This document shows positions 9,067 to 15,053 of a stretch of 17,896 nucleotides of DNA, in pieces (within the stretch, counting starts at the first letter, position 1; each line of letters opens with the position of its first letter). The position numbers and the translations under genes are program-made. Source of the stretch: Dehalococcoidia bacterium UBA5627 (lineage in GTDB: Bacteria > Chloroflexota > Dehalococcoidia > Dehalococcoidales > UBA5627); assembly GCA_002421585.1 (NCBI GenBank), contig DIKD01000028.1:2554-20449 (forward strand). Reading direction: 5' to 3'. A model generated the notes under the pieces. That model had not been told where the DNA came from. It ran no database searches and saw nothing but the letters and a program-made list of their open reading frames with translations.

Positions 9067-9257
9067 AAACAGAGCTCTGTTCTTCAGACAGTTTACCGCC
9101 GATTGCCCAATTCTGTTTGGGGTTATCCTTAAATATAATCTGTACCTGCTCCGCGGGAACTCCGATTTTTACAAATTCCGCCGTTATCCCCTCTGCCAGT
9201 TGTTTTTTTTTGTTTCAGGGTTCGACCCTGCCACATTTCTACGATAATAACAGGCAT
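9050..9257 (-). pseudogene. 4-oxalocrotonate tautomerase family gene, frameshifted at an A9 run (possibly slippage-rescued)
   Basis: Small tautomerase-superfamily enzyme using an N-terminal proline as general base. ATG at 9257 has GAGGTG just upstream. The product begins MPVIIVEMWQGRTLKQKK, with Pro1 and Arg11 (numbering after Met removal) as in the family. After a run of nine A (9203-9211 on the minus strand) the frame is lost. Removing one A restores QLAEGITAEFVKIGVP, then QNWAIGGKLSEEQ, and a stop at 9050, for 68 residues, the normal size. All family positions on both sides of the run look intact, which argues for a recent mutation, sequencing error or functional slippage rather than old decay. 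It is last in the operon after the methyltransferase and the zinc-ribbon gene (32-nt gap). The native substrate cannot be inferred. Confidence 0.85.
9203..9230 (-). promoter_or_regulatory. Hairpin plus A9 candidate transcriptional slippage site
   Basis: On the minus-strand transcript the hairpin CAGGGT-CGA-ACCCTG (9230 to 9216) is followed by AAAC and then nine A (9211 to 9203). A nascent-RNA stem just before a long A run is an arrangement known to promote RNA-polymerase slippage. Loss of one A would restore the tautomerase frame. The stem also encodes the conserved Gly-Arg, so its existence may be incidental. Confidence 0.45.
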
Positions 9258-9289
9258 ATTACACCTCTATGTTCGAAACCAAATAACTT

Positions 9290-9508
9290 CTATTGACGCA
9301 TAAACTTTTTCTTCAGTTCCTCAAGTTGTTTCAGTTTTTCCAACGCTTCCTCGCTTAAAGGTTCTATTGATACTATTTCACCCTCATGGATATTGATTGT
9401 ATAAAGCGCACGGCATTTCCAGCAACGGTACGGTCCTGTAAATTCCTGATCTAAAAGGGAAATACTTCCTTCGTTTTCACATTCCGGGCATTTAATTTTT
9501 ATTGTCAT
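9290..9508 (-). CDS. Small zinc-ribbon protein, candidate Trm112-like partner
   Basis: A 72-residue soluble protein. The start at 9508 is chosen because AGAGGAGG (9519-9526) lies 10 nt upstream; a longer reading to 9559 adds 17 unconvincing residues and would place that site inside the gene. It has CPEC (7-10) and CWKC (29-32), a CX2C-X18-CX2C zinc ribbon, then a short beta segment (LYTINIHEGEIVSIEPL) and a charged C-terminal helix rich in Glu, Lys and Leu. It follows the Trm9-like methyltransferase by 57 nt in the same operon. The CPxC, second Cys pair and Y-x-I-x-x-G-x-I pattern recalls the small bacterial Trm112/YcaR proteins that activate methyltransferases. That link is an inference; a generic zinc-ribbon protein of unknown function is the alternative. 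Confidence 0.8.
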   Translation of the reverse strand: MTIKIKCPECENEGSISLLDQEFTGPYRCWKCRALYTINIHEGEIVSIEPLSEEALEKLKQLEELKKKFMRQ

Positions 9509-9518
9509 TGTACTTTTT

Positions 9519-9526
9519 CCTCCTCT
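9519..9526 (-). promoter_or_regulatory. Ribosome-binding site that fixes the zinc-ribbon start
   Basis: AGAGGAGG on the minus strand lies 10 nt before ATG at 9508. It is among the best Shine-Dalgarno matches in the window and rules out the upstream in-frame start at 9559. Confidence 0.75.
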
Positions 9527-9565
9527 GATAATATTAGCGGCATAATTAACCGCAGCCAAACCTGA

Positions 9566-10222
9566 TTAACTATTTTTCTTCAACAACAGGCAAATATTTC
9601 TTGAAAAATATTTTATGGGAAACCTGTATCTTTTCTCCGGGAACGATTTTATAACTTCAAAACCGGCTTTCGAAGCCAGTTGTCTGATTTCATTATAAGA
9701 AAACAGGTGGTAATATCTCAAGAGTGTTCTGTTTTTTTCTTTCCATGGTATTTTAACATCTTTTGCTTTGAATAAGAAAGCAGGCTGCCATTTATTCCAT
9801 ACCGTAATGAAGGCTTCCGCCTCCGGTTTTAATACTCTTTTTAATTCAATGAGGGCTTTTAAACGCTCATCTTTCTCTTTTATATGATGATACGTGGCAG
9901 CCGCTATTGCCCAGTCGAATGAATTATCGGCAAATGGCAGGTTGCAGATATCCGCCTGTGCCAGGGAAACATTATATTGAAACTTAATGGAATATTTTCG
10001 TGCCTGGTTTAACATACCTGAGGAAAAGTCCACTCCATAAAGGTCAAAACTATCCTTAAAAGGTAGAAAGTCTGCGCCATGCCCGCATCCAAGATTGATT
10101 AATTTTCCTTGTTTCCATTCGGATGCCAGTTGTTCAAGCTCCGCTTTGAAAATTGAACGGTGCCGGAAGTTGTACCAGGAAGGGGCAATGTGGTCGAAAA
10201 CTTCTTTTAATTCGTTATCCAA
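9566..10222 (-). CDS. SAM-dependent methyltransferase, Trm9/ALKBH8-like
   Basis: Class I methyltransferase of 218 residues. The SAM-binding motif I is NLGCGHG (43-49), an acidic motif II residue lies in GVDFSSG (63-69) and the post-motif is ADICNLPF (90-97). Several features point to the Trm9/ALKBH8 group, which esterifies carboxymethyluridine at tRNA wobble position 34: an N-terminal EVFDHIAPSW...R segment, the YHH at 111-113, a VW after motif IV, DVKIPW (155-160) and RYYHLF (169-174), which in ALKBH8 read as DVLVPW and RYYHVF. The C-terminal end differs from the eukaryotic enzymes. TTG start, with AAGGA 8-9 nt upstream. It is divergent from elp3, whose product would be the expected substrate source, and first in an operon with the zinc-ribbon gene. 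A general Methyltransf_11 enzyme remains possible. Confidence 0.85.
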   Translation of the reverse strand: MDNELKEVFDHIAPSWYNFRHRSIFKAELEQLASEWKQGKLINLGCGHGADFLPFKDSFDLYGVDFSSGMLNQARKYSIKFQYNVSLAQADICNLPFADNSFDWAIAAATYHHIKEKDERLKALIELKRVLKPEAEAFITVWNKWQPAFLFKAKDVKIPWKEKNRTLLRYYHLFSYNEIRQLASKAGFEVIKSFPEKRYRFPIKYFSRNICLLLKKNS

Positions 10223-10290
10223 AATTGTTTTCCTTAATTGCTTGTGTAGAGAAACTTAAGTTGTGCCTGATTTACAAAACTGGTAGACTG

Positions 10291-10299
10291 ATTATAGCA
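10291..10299 (-). promoter_or_regulatory. Extended -10 promoter for the methyltransferase operon
   Basis: On the minus strand 10299-10291 reads TGCTATAAT, a perfect extended -10, in the 103-nt divergent gap between the methyltransferase gene and elp3. Transcription would start near 10284, giving a leader of about 60 nt. A candidate elp3 -10 (TATAAA, 10302-10307, plus strand) lies almost on top of it, so the two promoters may compete. Confidence 0.55.
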
Positions 10300-10325
10300 T
10301 TTATAAAAAAAATTTGAGACAATAG

Positions 10326-11708
10326 ATGAAGAAAGTATCAAGGACTATATCGGGGGTAACGCCGGTTGCCGTAATGACTTCGCCGCAGGGATGCCCCGGT
10401 AAATGTATCTATTGTCCTACTTATGTTGCTACTCCGCAGAGTTATACGCCTGAATCACCTGCGGTATTAAGGGCGAAAAGCTGCGATTATGATTCCTCAA
10501 GACAGACAGAGCTCAGATTAAAAATCTTATCCGATATGGGGCACCCCACCGATAAAATAGAAATGATAATCATGGGTGGTACTTTTTTATCCTATTCCCC
10601 TGAATACCAGTATAGATTTATTAAAGGCTGTTATGACGCATTAAACGGGGTAATTTCCGGAAGCCTGAAAGAGGCACAGAAAATTAACGAAAGCTCCCAG
10701 CATCGATGCGTTGGGTTGTGCATCGAAACGAGGCCGGATTGGTGCCGTGAAGAGGATATTTACCGCATGATTGAATTCGGCGCTACCAGGGTCGAACTTG
10801 GAGTGCAAACGCTGGACGATAAAATCTATGAAACCGTCAGGCGCGGACACGGGGTTAAAGAAGTAGTCGAAGCCACCCGAATGTTGAAAGAAGCCGGATT
10901 AAAAGTGCACTATCACTGGATGCCGGGGCTGCCCGGCTCTACTCCGGAACATGACCTCGAATTGTCGAAAGTGATGTTTGAAAACGAATCATTCAAACCT
11001 GATGGGCTGAAATTATACCCGACCATGGTTGTTGAAGGGACCGTGCTTTATGAATGGTACCGGTCGGGCAAGTATCAGCCGTATGATAAAGATACAATGA
11101 TAAACCTTCTGGCGGACATCAAGGAAATTGTTCCGAAGTATGTACGAATATCACGTGTTTTAAGAGACATTCCGGCTAAATACATAATGGCAGGCTTAAA
11201 GGATTCTCTGCGTGAACCGTTAAAATTAATAATGGAGAAAAGGGGAATCAGTTGTAAATGTATTCGCTGCCGTGAATACGGACATAAGATAAAGATGGGG
11301 CTTTCAATTGGGGAGCCAAAATTGAACAGAATGGATTATGAAGCCTCCGGCGGACACGAGATTCTTCTTTCGTTTGAAGATGAGTTTATGACACTGTTTG
11401 GATTAGTCAGGCTCAGGATTCAAAAAACTCCGTCTATAAACGCCGGCTTTAATAATGATACAGCGCTAATAAGGGAGCTGCATGTGTACGGGCCAGAAGT
11501 GATGCTCGGCAATAAGGATATCGAAGCGGTACAGCACAAGGGGATGGGCAAGGCTTTACTGGCGGAGGCTGAACGTATCGCAATGGATGAGTTTGGAATA
11601 AACAAAATGGCTATCTTAAGTGGGGTTGGGGCAAGGGAATATTATCGTGCCGAAGGCTATAAACCGGAAAACGGGTATATGGTAAAGGAATTGATGCCGA
11701 AGCAGTGA
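10326..11708 (+). CDS. elp3: Elp3-type tRNA uridine(34) acetyltransferase (radical SAM plus GNAT)
   Basis: Single-protein bacterial Elongator catalytic subunit, 460 residues. It uses radical SAM chemistry and acetyl-CoA to carboxymethylate wobble uridine-34 of tRNA. The radical SAM cluster is Cys23, Cys27 and Cys30 in CPGKCIYCP. IMGGTF, GLCIETRPDWC and VELGVQT follow in the barrel. A zinc-binding segment at 310-320 contains Cys310, Cys312, Cys315 and His320. The GNAT domain carries the acetyl-CoA loop QHKGMGKALL (403-412) and the late GAREYYRAEGY block. An in-frame TAG directly precedes the ATG at 10326, so the start cannot be further upstream; there is no strong Shine-Dalgarno. The N-terminus is near-identical to what I recall of the D. 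mccartyi enzyme with a solved structure. It is divergent from a Trm9-like methyltransferase and converges on the trxA unit with 3 nt between stops. Confidence 0.95.
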   Translation: MKKVSRTISGVTPVAVMTSPQGCPGKCIYCPTYVATPQSYTPESPAVLRAKSCDYDSSRQTELRLKILSDMGHPTDKIEMIIMGGTFLSYSPEYQYRFIKGCYDALNGVISGSLKEAQKINESSQHRCVGLCIETRPDWCREEDIYRMIEFGATRVELGVQTLDDKIYETVRRGHGVKEVVEATRMLKEAGLKVHYHWMPGLPGSTPEHDLELSKVMFENESFKPDGLKLYPTMVVEGTVLYEWYRSGKYQPYDKDTMINLLADIKEIVPKYVRISRVLRDIPAKYIMAGLKDSLREPLKLIMEKRGISCKCIRCREYGHKIKMGLSIGEPKLNRMDYEASGGHEILLSFEDEFMTLFGLVRLRIQKTPSINAGFNNDTALIRELHVYGPEVMLGNKDIEAVQHKGMGKALLAEAERIAMDEFGINKMAILSGVGAREYYRAEGYKPENGYMVKELMPKQ

Positions 11709-11732
11709 CGACTACTCGTCTTCTTCACTGCT
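11701..11732. terminator. Hairpin spanning the elp3 and minus-strand stop codons
   Basis: AGCAGTGA (11701-11708) pairs perfectly with TCACTGCT (11725-11732); alternatively the inner GACG/CGTC pair forms around ACTACT. The hairpin covers the stop codons of both convergent genes. It has no T tract on either side, so it is not a classical intrinsic terminator. It may stabilise 3' ends or be partly coincidental. Confidence 0.35.
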
Positions 11733-12023
11733 CCAATTCATCATGATTTCTTTAATACGTTGAGCCAGTTTCGGGCTTTGGCGTAGGCGTTCGATAAAAA
11801 TGGGGCATCCCTCAACCATTGATTGCTGCGCCGAATAAGCCATACTGGATATCAGTTGATTCATCTGAGGATTCTCTTTTTCCGGTGAACTAAAACCGGG
11901 AGTATTCTCCATCTGCCGGCGAATGTCCTCGGTAGTAAATTTCATTGGTACCAGGCATGTTTTATACCAGGGACATTCCTTACACTGTACTACCCCGTAT
12001 GCTTCATCTAAAATATCACTCAT
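11712..12023 (-). CDS. Uncharacterised cysteine-motif protein
   Basis: A 103-residue soluble protein that I do not recognise. The N-terminal part has CKECPWYKTC, i.e. Cys14, Cys17 and Cys23, and a lone Cys73 follows in EGCPIF; four cysteines could bind zinc or an iron-sulfur cluster. The rest is predicted helical and ends in an acidic SSEEDE. CGGAGAT lies just upstream of the ATG. It follows trxA by 33 nt on the same strand, so it is probably co-transcribed and may be a thioredoxin client, though that is only suggested by position. It converges with elp3, 3 nt apart. Confidence 0.8.
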   Translation of the reverse strand: MSDILDEAYGVVQCKECPWYKTCLVPMKFTTEDIRRQMENTPGFSSPEKENPQMNQLISSMAYSAQQSMVEGCPIFIERLRQSPKLAQRIKEIMMNWSSEEDE

Positions 12024-12056
12024 TTAATTATCTCCGTCGGATCTTTTACCCTATAG

Positions 12057-12374
12057 TTAGAGTATGCTGTCGATTTTCGCTTTTAATGCGGATTCGGATT
12101 GCGCTCCGATTACCATATCAACCGCTTTGCCGTCTTTAAAGAAAATCAATGTCGGAATAGACATAACATTATATTTAGCGGAGGTTTGCTGATTTTCATC
12201 CACATTCATTTTGCAGAACTTGAATTTGCCCTCATATTGTTCCGACAATTTATCGATTACCGGGCCAACCATACGGCAAGGACCACACCACGGCGCCCAT
12301 AAATCCAACAGTACCGGTTGGGTAGATTTTAAAACCTCGGCTTCAAAACTCTGGTCGTTTATTTCATGAACCAT
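12057..12374 (-). CDS. trxA: Thioredoxin
   Basis: General dithiol-disulfide reductant of the cytoplasm, 105 residues, the normal family length. The active site WCGPC has Cys30 and Cys33; the cis-proline is Pro74 in SIPTLIFF; no signal peptide is visible, so it is not a secreted form. Cys54 is an extra cysteine. AAGGAG lies about 8 nt before the ATG, and a TTGACA-N17-TACTAT promoter sits 40-70 nt upstream. It is first in a two-gene unit with a small cysteine-motif protein. It lies downstream of the acs genes on the same strand without an obvious terminator, so some read-through from them is possible. Confidence 0.97.
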   Translation of the reverse strand: MVHEINDQSFEAEVLKSTQPVLLDLWAPWCGPCRMVGPVIDKLSEQYEGKFKFCKMNVDENQQTSAKYNVMSIPTLIFFKDGKAVDMVIGAQSESALKAKIDSIL

Positions 12375-12414
12375 GATGCAATCTCCTTTTTAAAATAGTT
12401 TTAAGTACCATTTC

Positions 12415-12443
12415 ATAGTAATGTTTTAAGCTTTTTGTGTCAA
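12415..12443 (-). promoter_or_regulatory. Sigma70-type promoter for trxA
   Basis: On the minus strand the perfect -35 TTGACA (12443-12438) and the -10 TACTAT (12420-12415, 4 of 6 consensus bases) are separated by exactly 17 nt. The start would be near 12408, giving a leader of about 34 nt that includes the trxA Shine-Dalgarno. Confidence 0.75.
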
Positions 12444-12470
12444 GGATAATTATATTACATAAAGAAATAT

Positions 12471-12752
12471 TTATTGTTTGGACTTTAAAGCGGCAATCCT
12501 GTTATCGATGGATTTTTGGGGTTCCTGTTCTGTAAGCGAAGGGTCATTCAAAGACATCCATACATCACAGGGTAGCCTGTTACATTCTCCACAATCGGAC
12601 ATTTTGTTGTCTTTAACGCACTGATAAATAGGGGAGCAGGAGAAACCCACCTGTTTAGTCCAGTATATCTTTCCCTGCATTGCCCGGCATCCGTTGCAGT
12701 TTGAAAGGAAGTCATGGCAACTTTTACAATCGATTCCACAGACGCTAAACAT
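12471..12752 (-). CDS. DUF3795-type cysteine-rich protein
   Basis: A 93-residue cytoplasmic protein with ten cysteines in spaced pairs (5, 9, 12, 19, 22, 39, 45, 54, 57, 62). The opening CGIDCKSC, the central NCNGC and the later DCGECNRLPCDVW are typical of DUF3795, a family common in anaerobes and of unknown function. Metal or iron-sulfur binding is likely from the cysteine density. AGGAGAT precedes the ATG. It follows acsE by 45 nt on the same strand and is probably the last gene of the folD-acs unit; a role in maturing or protecting those oxygen-sensitive metal enzymes is conceivable but only positional. I see only a weak AT-rich ATAAA/TTTAT repeat after it, no good terminator. Confidence 0.85.
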   Translation of the reverse strand: MFSVCGIDCKSCHDFLSNCNGCRAMQGKIYWTKQVGFSCSPIYQCVKDNKMSDCGECNRLPCDVWMSLNDPSLTEQEPQKSIDNRIAALKSKQ

Positions 12753-12797
12753 TTAATCTCCTGTTAATCGATTTGAGTTATAGTACGACTTAGTAAA

Positions 12798-13676
12798 TTA
12801 TATCTCCAGCCATGAGTGTGAGTATAGGGTGTCACCGTTTAGAACCTTTACCGATTTGGCATACTCTTTCTCTTTCGGGGAGAGAGTTGAGATATCAGGG
12901 TTATAGCCGTCCATCATCTTGTGCACAAGCTCCGGTATCTCAGGCATTTCGCCTCTTGCCAGCCGTATCAATTCATCGTCGAAAGCATCCACAATAGCAG
13001 CGTAGATGCCGTATTTCATCAGCATTGCCAGAAATGTCCTATTTAAGTAAGGTCTGATATTGGCAGGAGTGCCGTTGGAAACATTAGAAAGCCCGACCAC
13101 CGATTTGCATCCCGGTGCAATATCGCCCAGCATGCTCATAAACTCGATACAGGCTTTTACCTGGTTTGTATCCACACTTACCGGAGTAACTATGGGGTCT
13201 ATCCAGATATCCTCATTCGAAATGCCGATTTCATTGGCTTTGTAAACGATATCCACCGCCAGCATACATCTCTCATTGGCATCGCGCGGCATGCCGTCTG
13301 TTCCCCACAACAGCCCGATAATTTCGGCATTGTACTCTTTTGCCATCGGCAGCACTTTTTCCAGCCTCTCCGGCTGCAGGGAAACGGAATTGATAAGCGC
13401 CCGTTTTTTACAGGCTTTTAAGCCGGCTTCGGTTGCCAGCGGGTTGGTGGTATCAAGTGAAAGATGGCTGTCCGAAACCTCCTGTACGGTATTAACCAGC
13501 CAATTCATTAAAGAATCGCCGTCCTTGCGTGCCGGACCAATGTTGAGGTCAAGATAGTCCATTCCGGCTGCGGTTTCGGCTCTGGCAAGCTCACGGATAG
13601 GGTCGGGCAGGCGTTCCCGCAGAGCCGTTCCGATTGTTTTGGACATTATATTAATATTTTCCCCGATCAGTATCAT
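12798..13676 (-). CDS. acsE: Methyltetrahydrofolate:corrinoid iron-sulfur protein methyltransferase
   Basis: Transfers the methyl group between methyl-tetrahydrofolate and the cobalt of the corrinoid iron-sulfur protein in the Wood-Ljungdahl pathway; TIM-barrel pterin-binding enzyme, cytoplasmic. The family residues known from the Moorella enzyme are present: Asp75 in SLDTTN, Asp160 in DIWIDP and Asn198 in GLSNVS. INSVS and LNRTFLAM are also characteristic. At 292 residues it is about 30 longer than the Moorella enzyme because of a C-terminal extension after the usual end. The start has GAGGA, overlapping the acsC stop, 7 nt upstream; the gap to acsC is only 10 nt, suggesting coupled translation. 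Sits directly after its partner gene acsC, as its function predicts. Confidence 0.95.
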   Translation of the reverse strand: MILIGENINIMSKTIGTALRERLPDPIRELARAETAAGMDYLDLNIGPARKDGDSLMNWLVNTVQEVSDSHLSLDTTNPLATEAGLKACKKRALINSVSLQPERLEKVLPMAKEYNAEIIGLLWGTDGMPRDANERCMLAVDIVYKANEIGISNEDIWIDPIVTPVSVDTNQVKACIEFMSMLGDIAPGCKSVVGLSNVSNGTPANIRPYLNRTFLAMLMKYGIYAAIVDAFDDELIRLARGEMPEIPELVHKMMDGYNPDISTLSPKEKEYAKSVKVLNGDTLYSHSWLEI

Positions 13677-13686
13677 AATGTATTCC

Positions 13687-15033
13687 TCACGCTTTCCATG
13701 TTTTTAAATAAGCCGGTATATGCGCCCCTTCACGTGGACCTATGATAATTTCCCAGTCGGGCAGTTCTTCTTCAAGTGCGCCGCTTTCAATGGCAATATA
13801 ACCGGGTATAATCAGCTTGCGGTGTTTTACTTTATCCGCAATGCCACATTTTTTCGCAAAAGAGGCTATGGTATCGGCACCGAACTTGCCGGCAGCCCAG
13901 GCTGTCATCACGGAAAGCCCTTCCGTATCCTTGACAAGCAGGTAGCCGGGAATTCGGCTGCTTTCAATTTCCCCCGAAACGATAAAATAGGTCAGCGAAA
14001 AATTGCAGGTTAACAGTACGGGGGAGTTCTCGCCGGGTCCGCCTATTTCGTAAATACCTTCCGTTGTTGCCAATGGTCTTTGCGGGTCTGAAAAGAGGTT
14101 CATTCGCAGTACCAGAAGCGGAAAGAGTGTTTCCCCGCTAAAATCGGAAAGCACAATGATGCCGGCGTACTTAGCAACAAATGTAGCTGCTATCAACGAT
14201 TCCTGAAGCGGGTCATCTGTCATCTCGTTAACCATAACAATAGCAGGGTATCCGAGAGAGCGCATCTTATGATTCAAAGCGGCACGACGTATAGCTACCT
14301 GGTCTTCCAGCGAGCTTGATATATCTTTTACTTCGCTATCGATTACTATGTCTTTAATTCCGGATTGCTCAAGCCGGGTGGTAAGTTCGATAATATCATC
14401 AAGATTTTCACCCTTAACGGCTAGCGGGCAGGAATATTGTTTAGCCAGAGCTGCAATCCTATCGAAATTTTCTTTAGTTAAAGCATAAATAAGCGGTTTT
14501 ACGTCCGCACAGACAGGCAGCACTGCTTCCAGTAGGGTCGGGTTTTCGCAGATTAACATAATACTTGCCCTGCATTTTTGCATAACCTTATTTATGAGGG
14601 CTTTATATTTATCCTCATCACCTGTTTGGCATTTTAGGGCAACCATTTCTGCGCGCAGGGTTTGTCCCACTCTTTCATAAACGAGATTATTAAACCTTTC
14701 GATACGTTTGTCTATATTTGCTTCGGTCATGTTGTCGCTCATTAGAAGGGCAATGGCCGGGGCGTTTTCAAATCTTTTTTCGTGGCGAAACATTACAGTT
14801 TCGCCACCGATTATTTTTGCATTTTCACCTTTGCCGATAGTAACCGGCCTGATGGGTGGGGTGGAGGCTTCTTCCAGTTTTTTTCTGGCTTCATCTGAAA
14901 GATAGGGGCACTTGGAAAGCTCGGTTTTACCGGCAGCCAGGCTCATTGCAAAAGCCAGACAGGTAGGAACGCCACACTCGCCGCAATTTGTTTTGGGTAA
15001 CAATTTGAATATCTCTATACCTGTAATTGCCAT
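13687..15033 (-). CDS. acsC: Corrinoid iron-sulfur protein large (gamma) subunit
   Basis: Large subunit of the corrinoid iron-sulfur protein (CdhE in archaea), which carries the methyl group on cobalt between AcsE and AcsB. ATG at 15033 is preferred over TTG at 15036, with AAAGGA about 8 nt upstream; the product has 448 residues. The N-terminal [4Fe-4S] domain has four cysteines in NCGECGVPTC and SKCPYL (Cys17, 20, 25 and 42 from this start). A TIM-barrel domain follows, and then the C-terminal cobalamin-binding domain (PVLLTCNFSLTYFIVSGEIE, later IIPGYIAIESGALEEELPDW). Length matches bacterial AcsC. The gap to acsB is 20 nt. No truncation seen. Confidence 0.96.
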   Translation of the reverse strand: MAITGIEIFKLLPKTNCGECGVPTCLAFAMSLAAGKTELSKCPYLSDEARKKLEEASTPPIRPVTIGKGENAKIIGGETVMFRHEKRFENAPAIALLMSDNMTEANIDKRIERFNNLVYERVGQTLRAEMVALKCQTGDEDKYKALINKVMQKCRASIMLICENPTLLEAVLPVCADVKPLIYALTKENFDRIAALAKQYSCPLAVKGENLDDIIELTTRLEQSGIKDIVIDSEVKDISSSLEDQVAIRRAALNHKMRSLGYPAIVMVNEMTDDPLQESLIAATFVAKYAGIIVLSDFSGETLFPLLVLRMNLFSDPQRPLATTEGIYEIGGPGENSPVLLTCNFSLTYFIVSGEIESSRIPGYLLVKDTEGLSVMTAWAAGKFGADTIASFAKKCGIADKVKHRKLIIPGYIAIESGALEEELPDWEIIIGPREGAHIPAYLKTWKA

Positions 15034-15053
15034 CAAAAATTTCCTTTACAATA

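Noticed and set aside
9509..9559. Longer zinc-ribbon reading starting at 9559
   Set aside because: The strong AGAGGAGG at 9519-9526 would lie inside the gene; the extra 17 residues look like translated leader.
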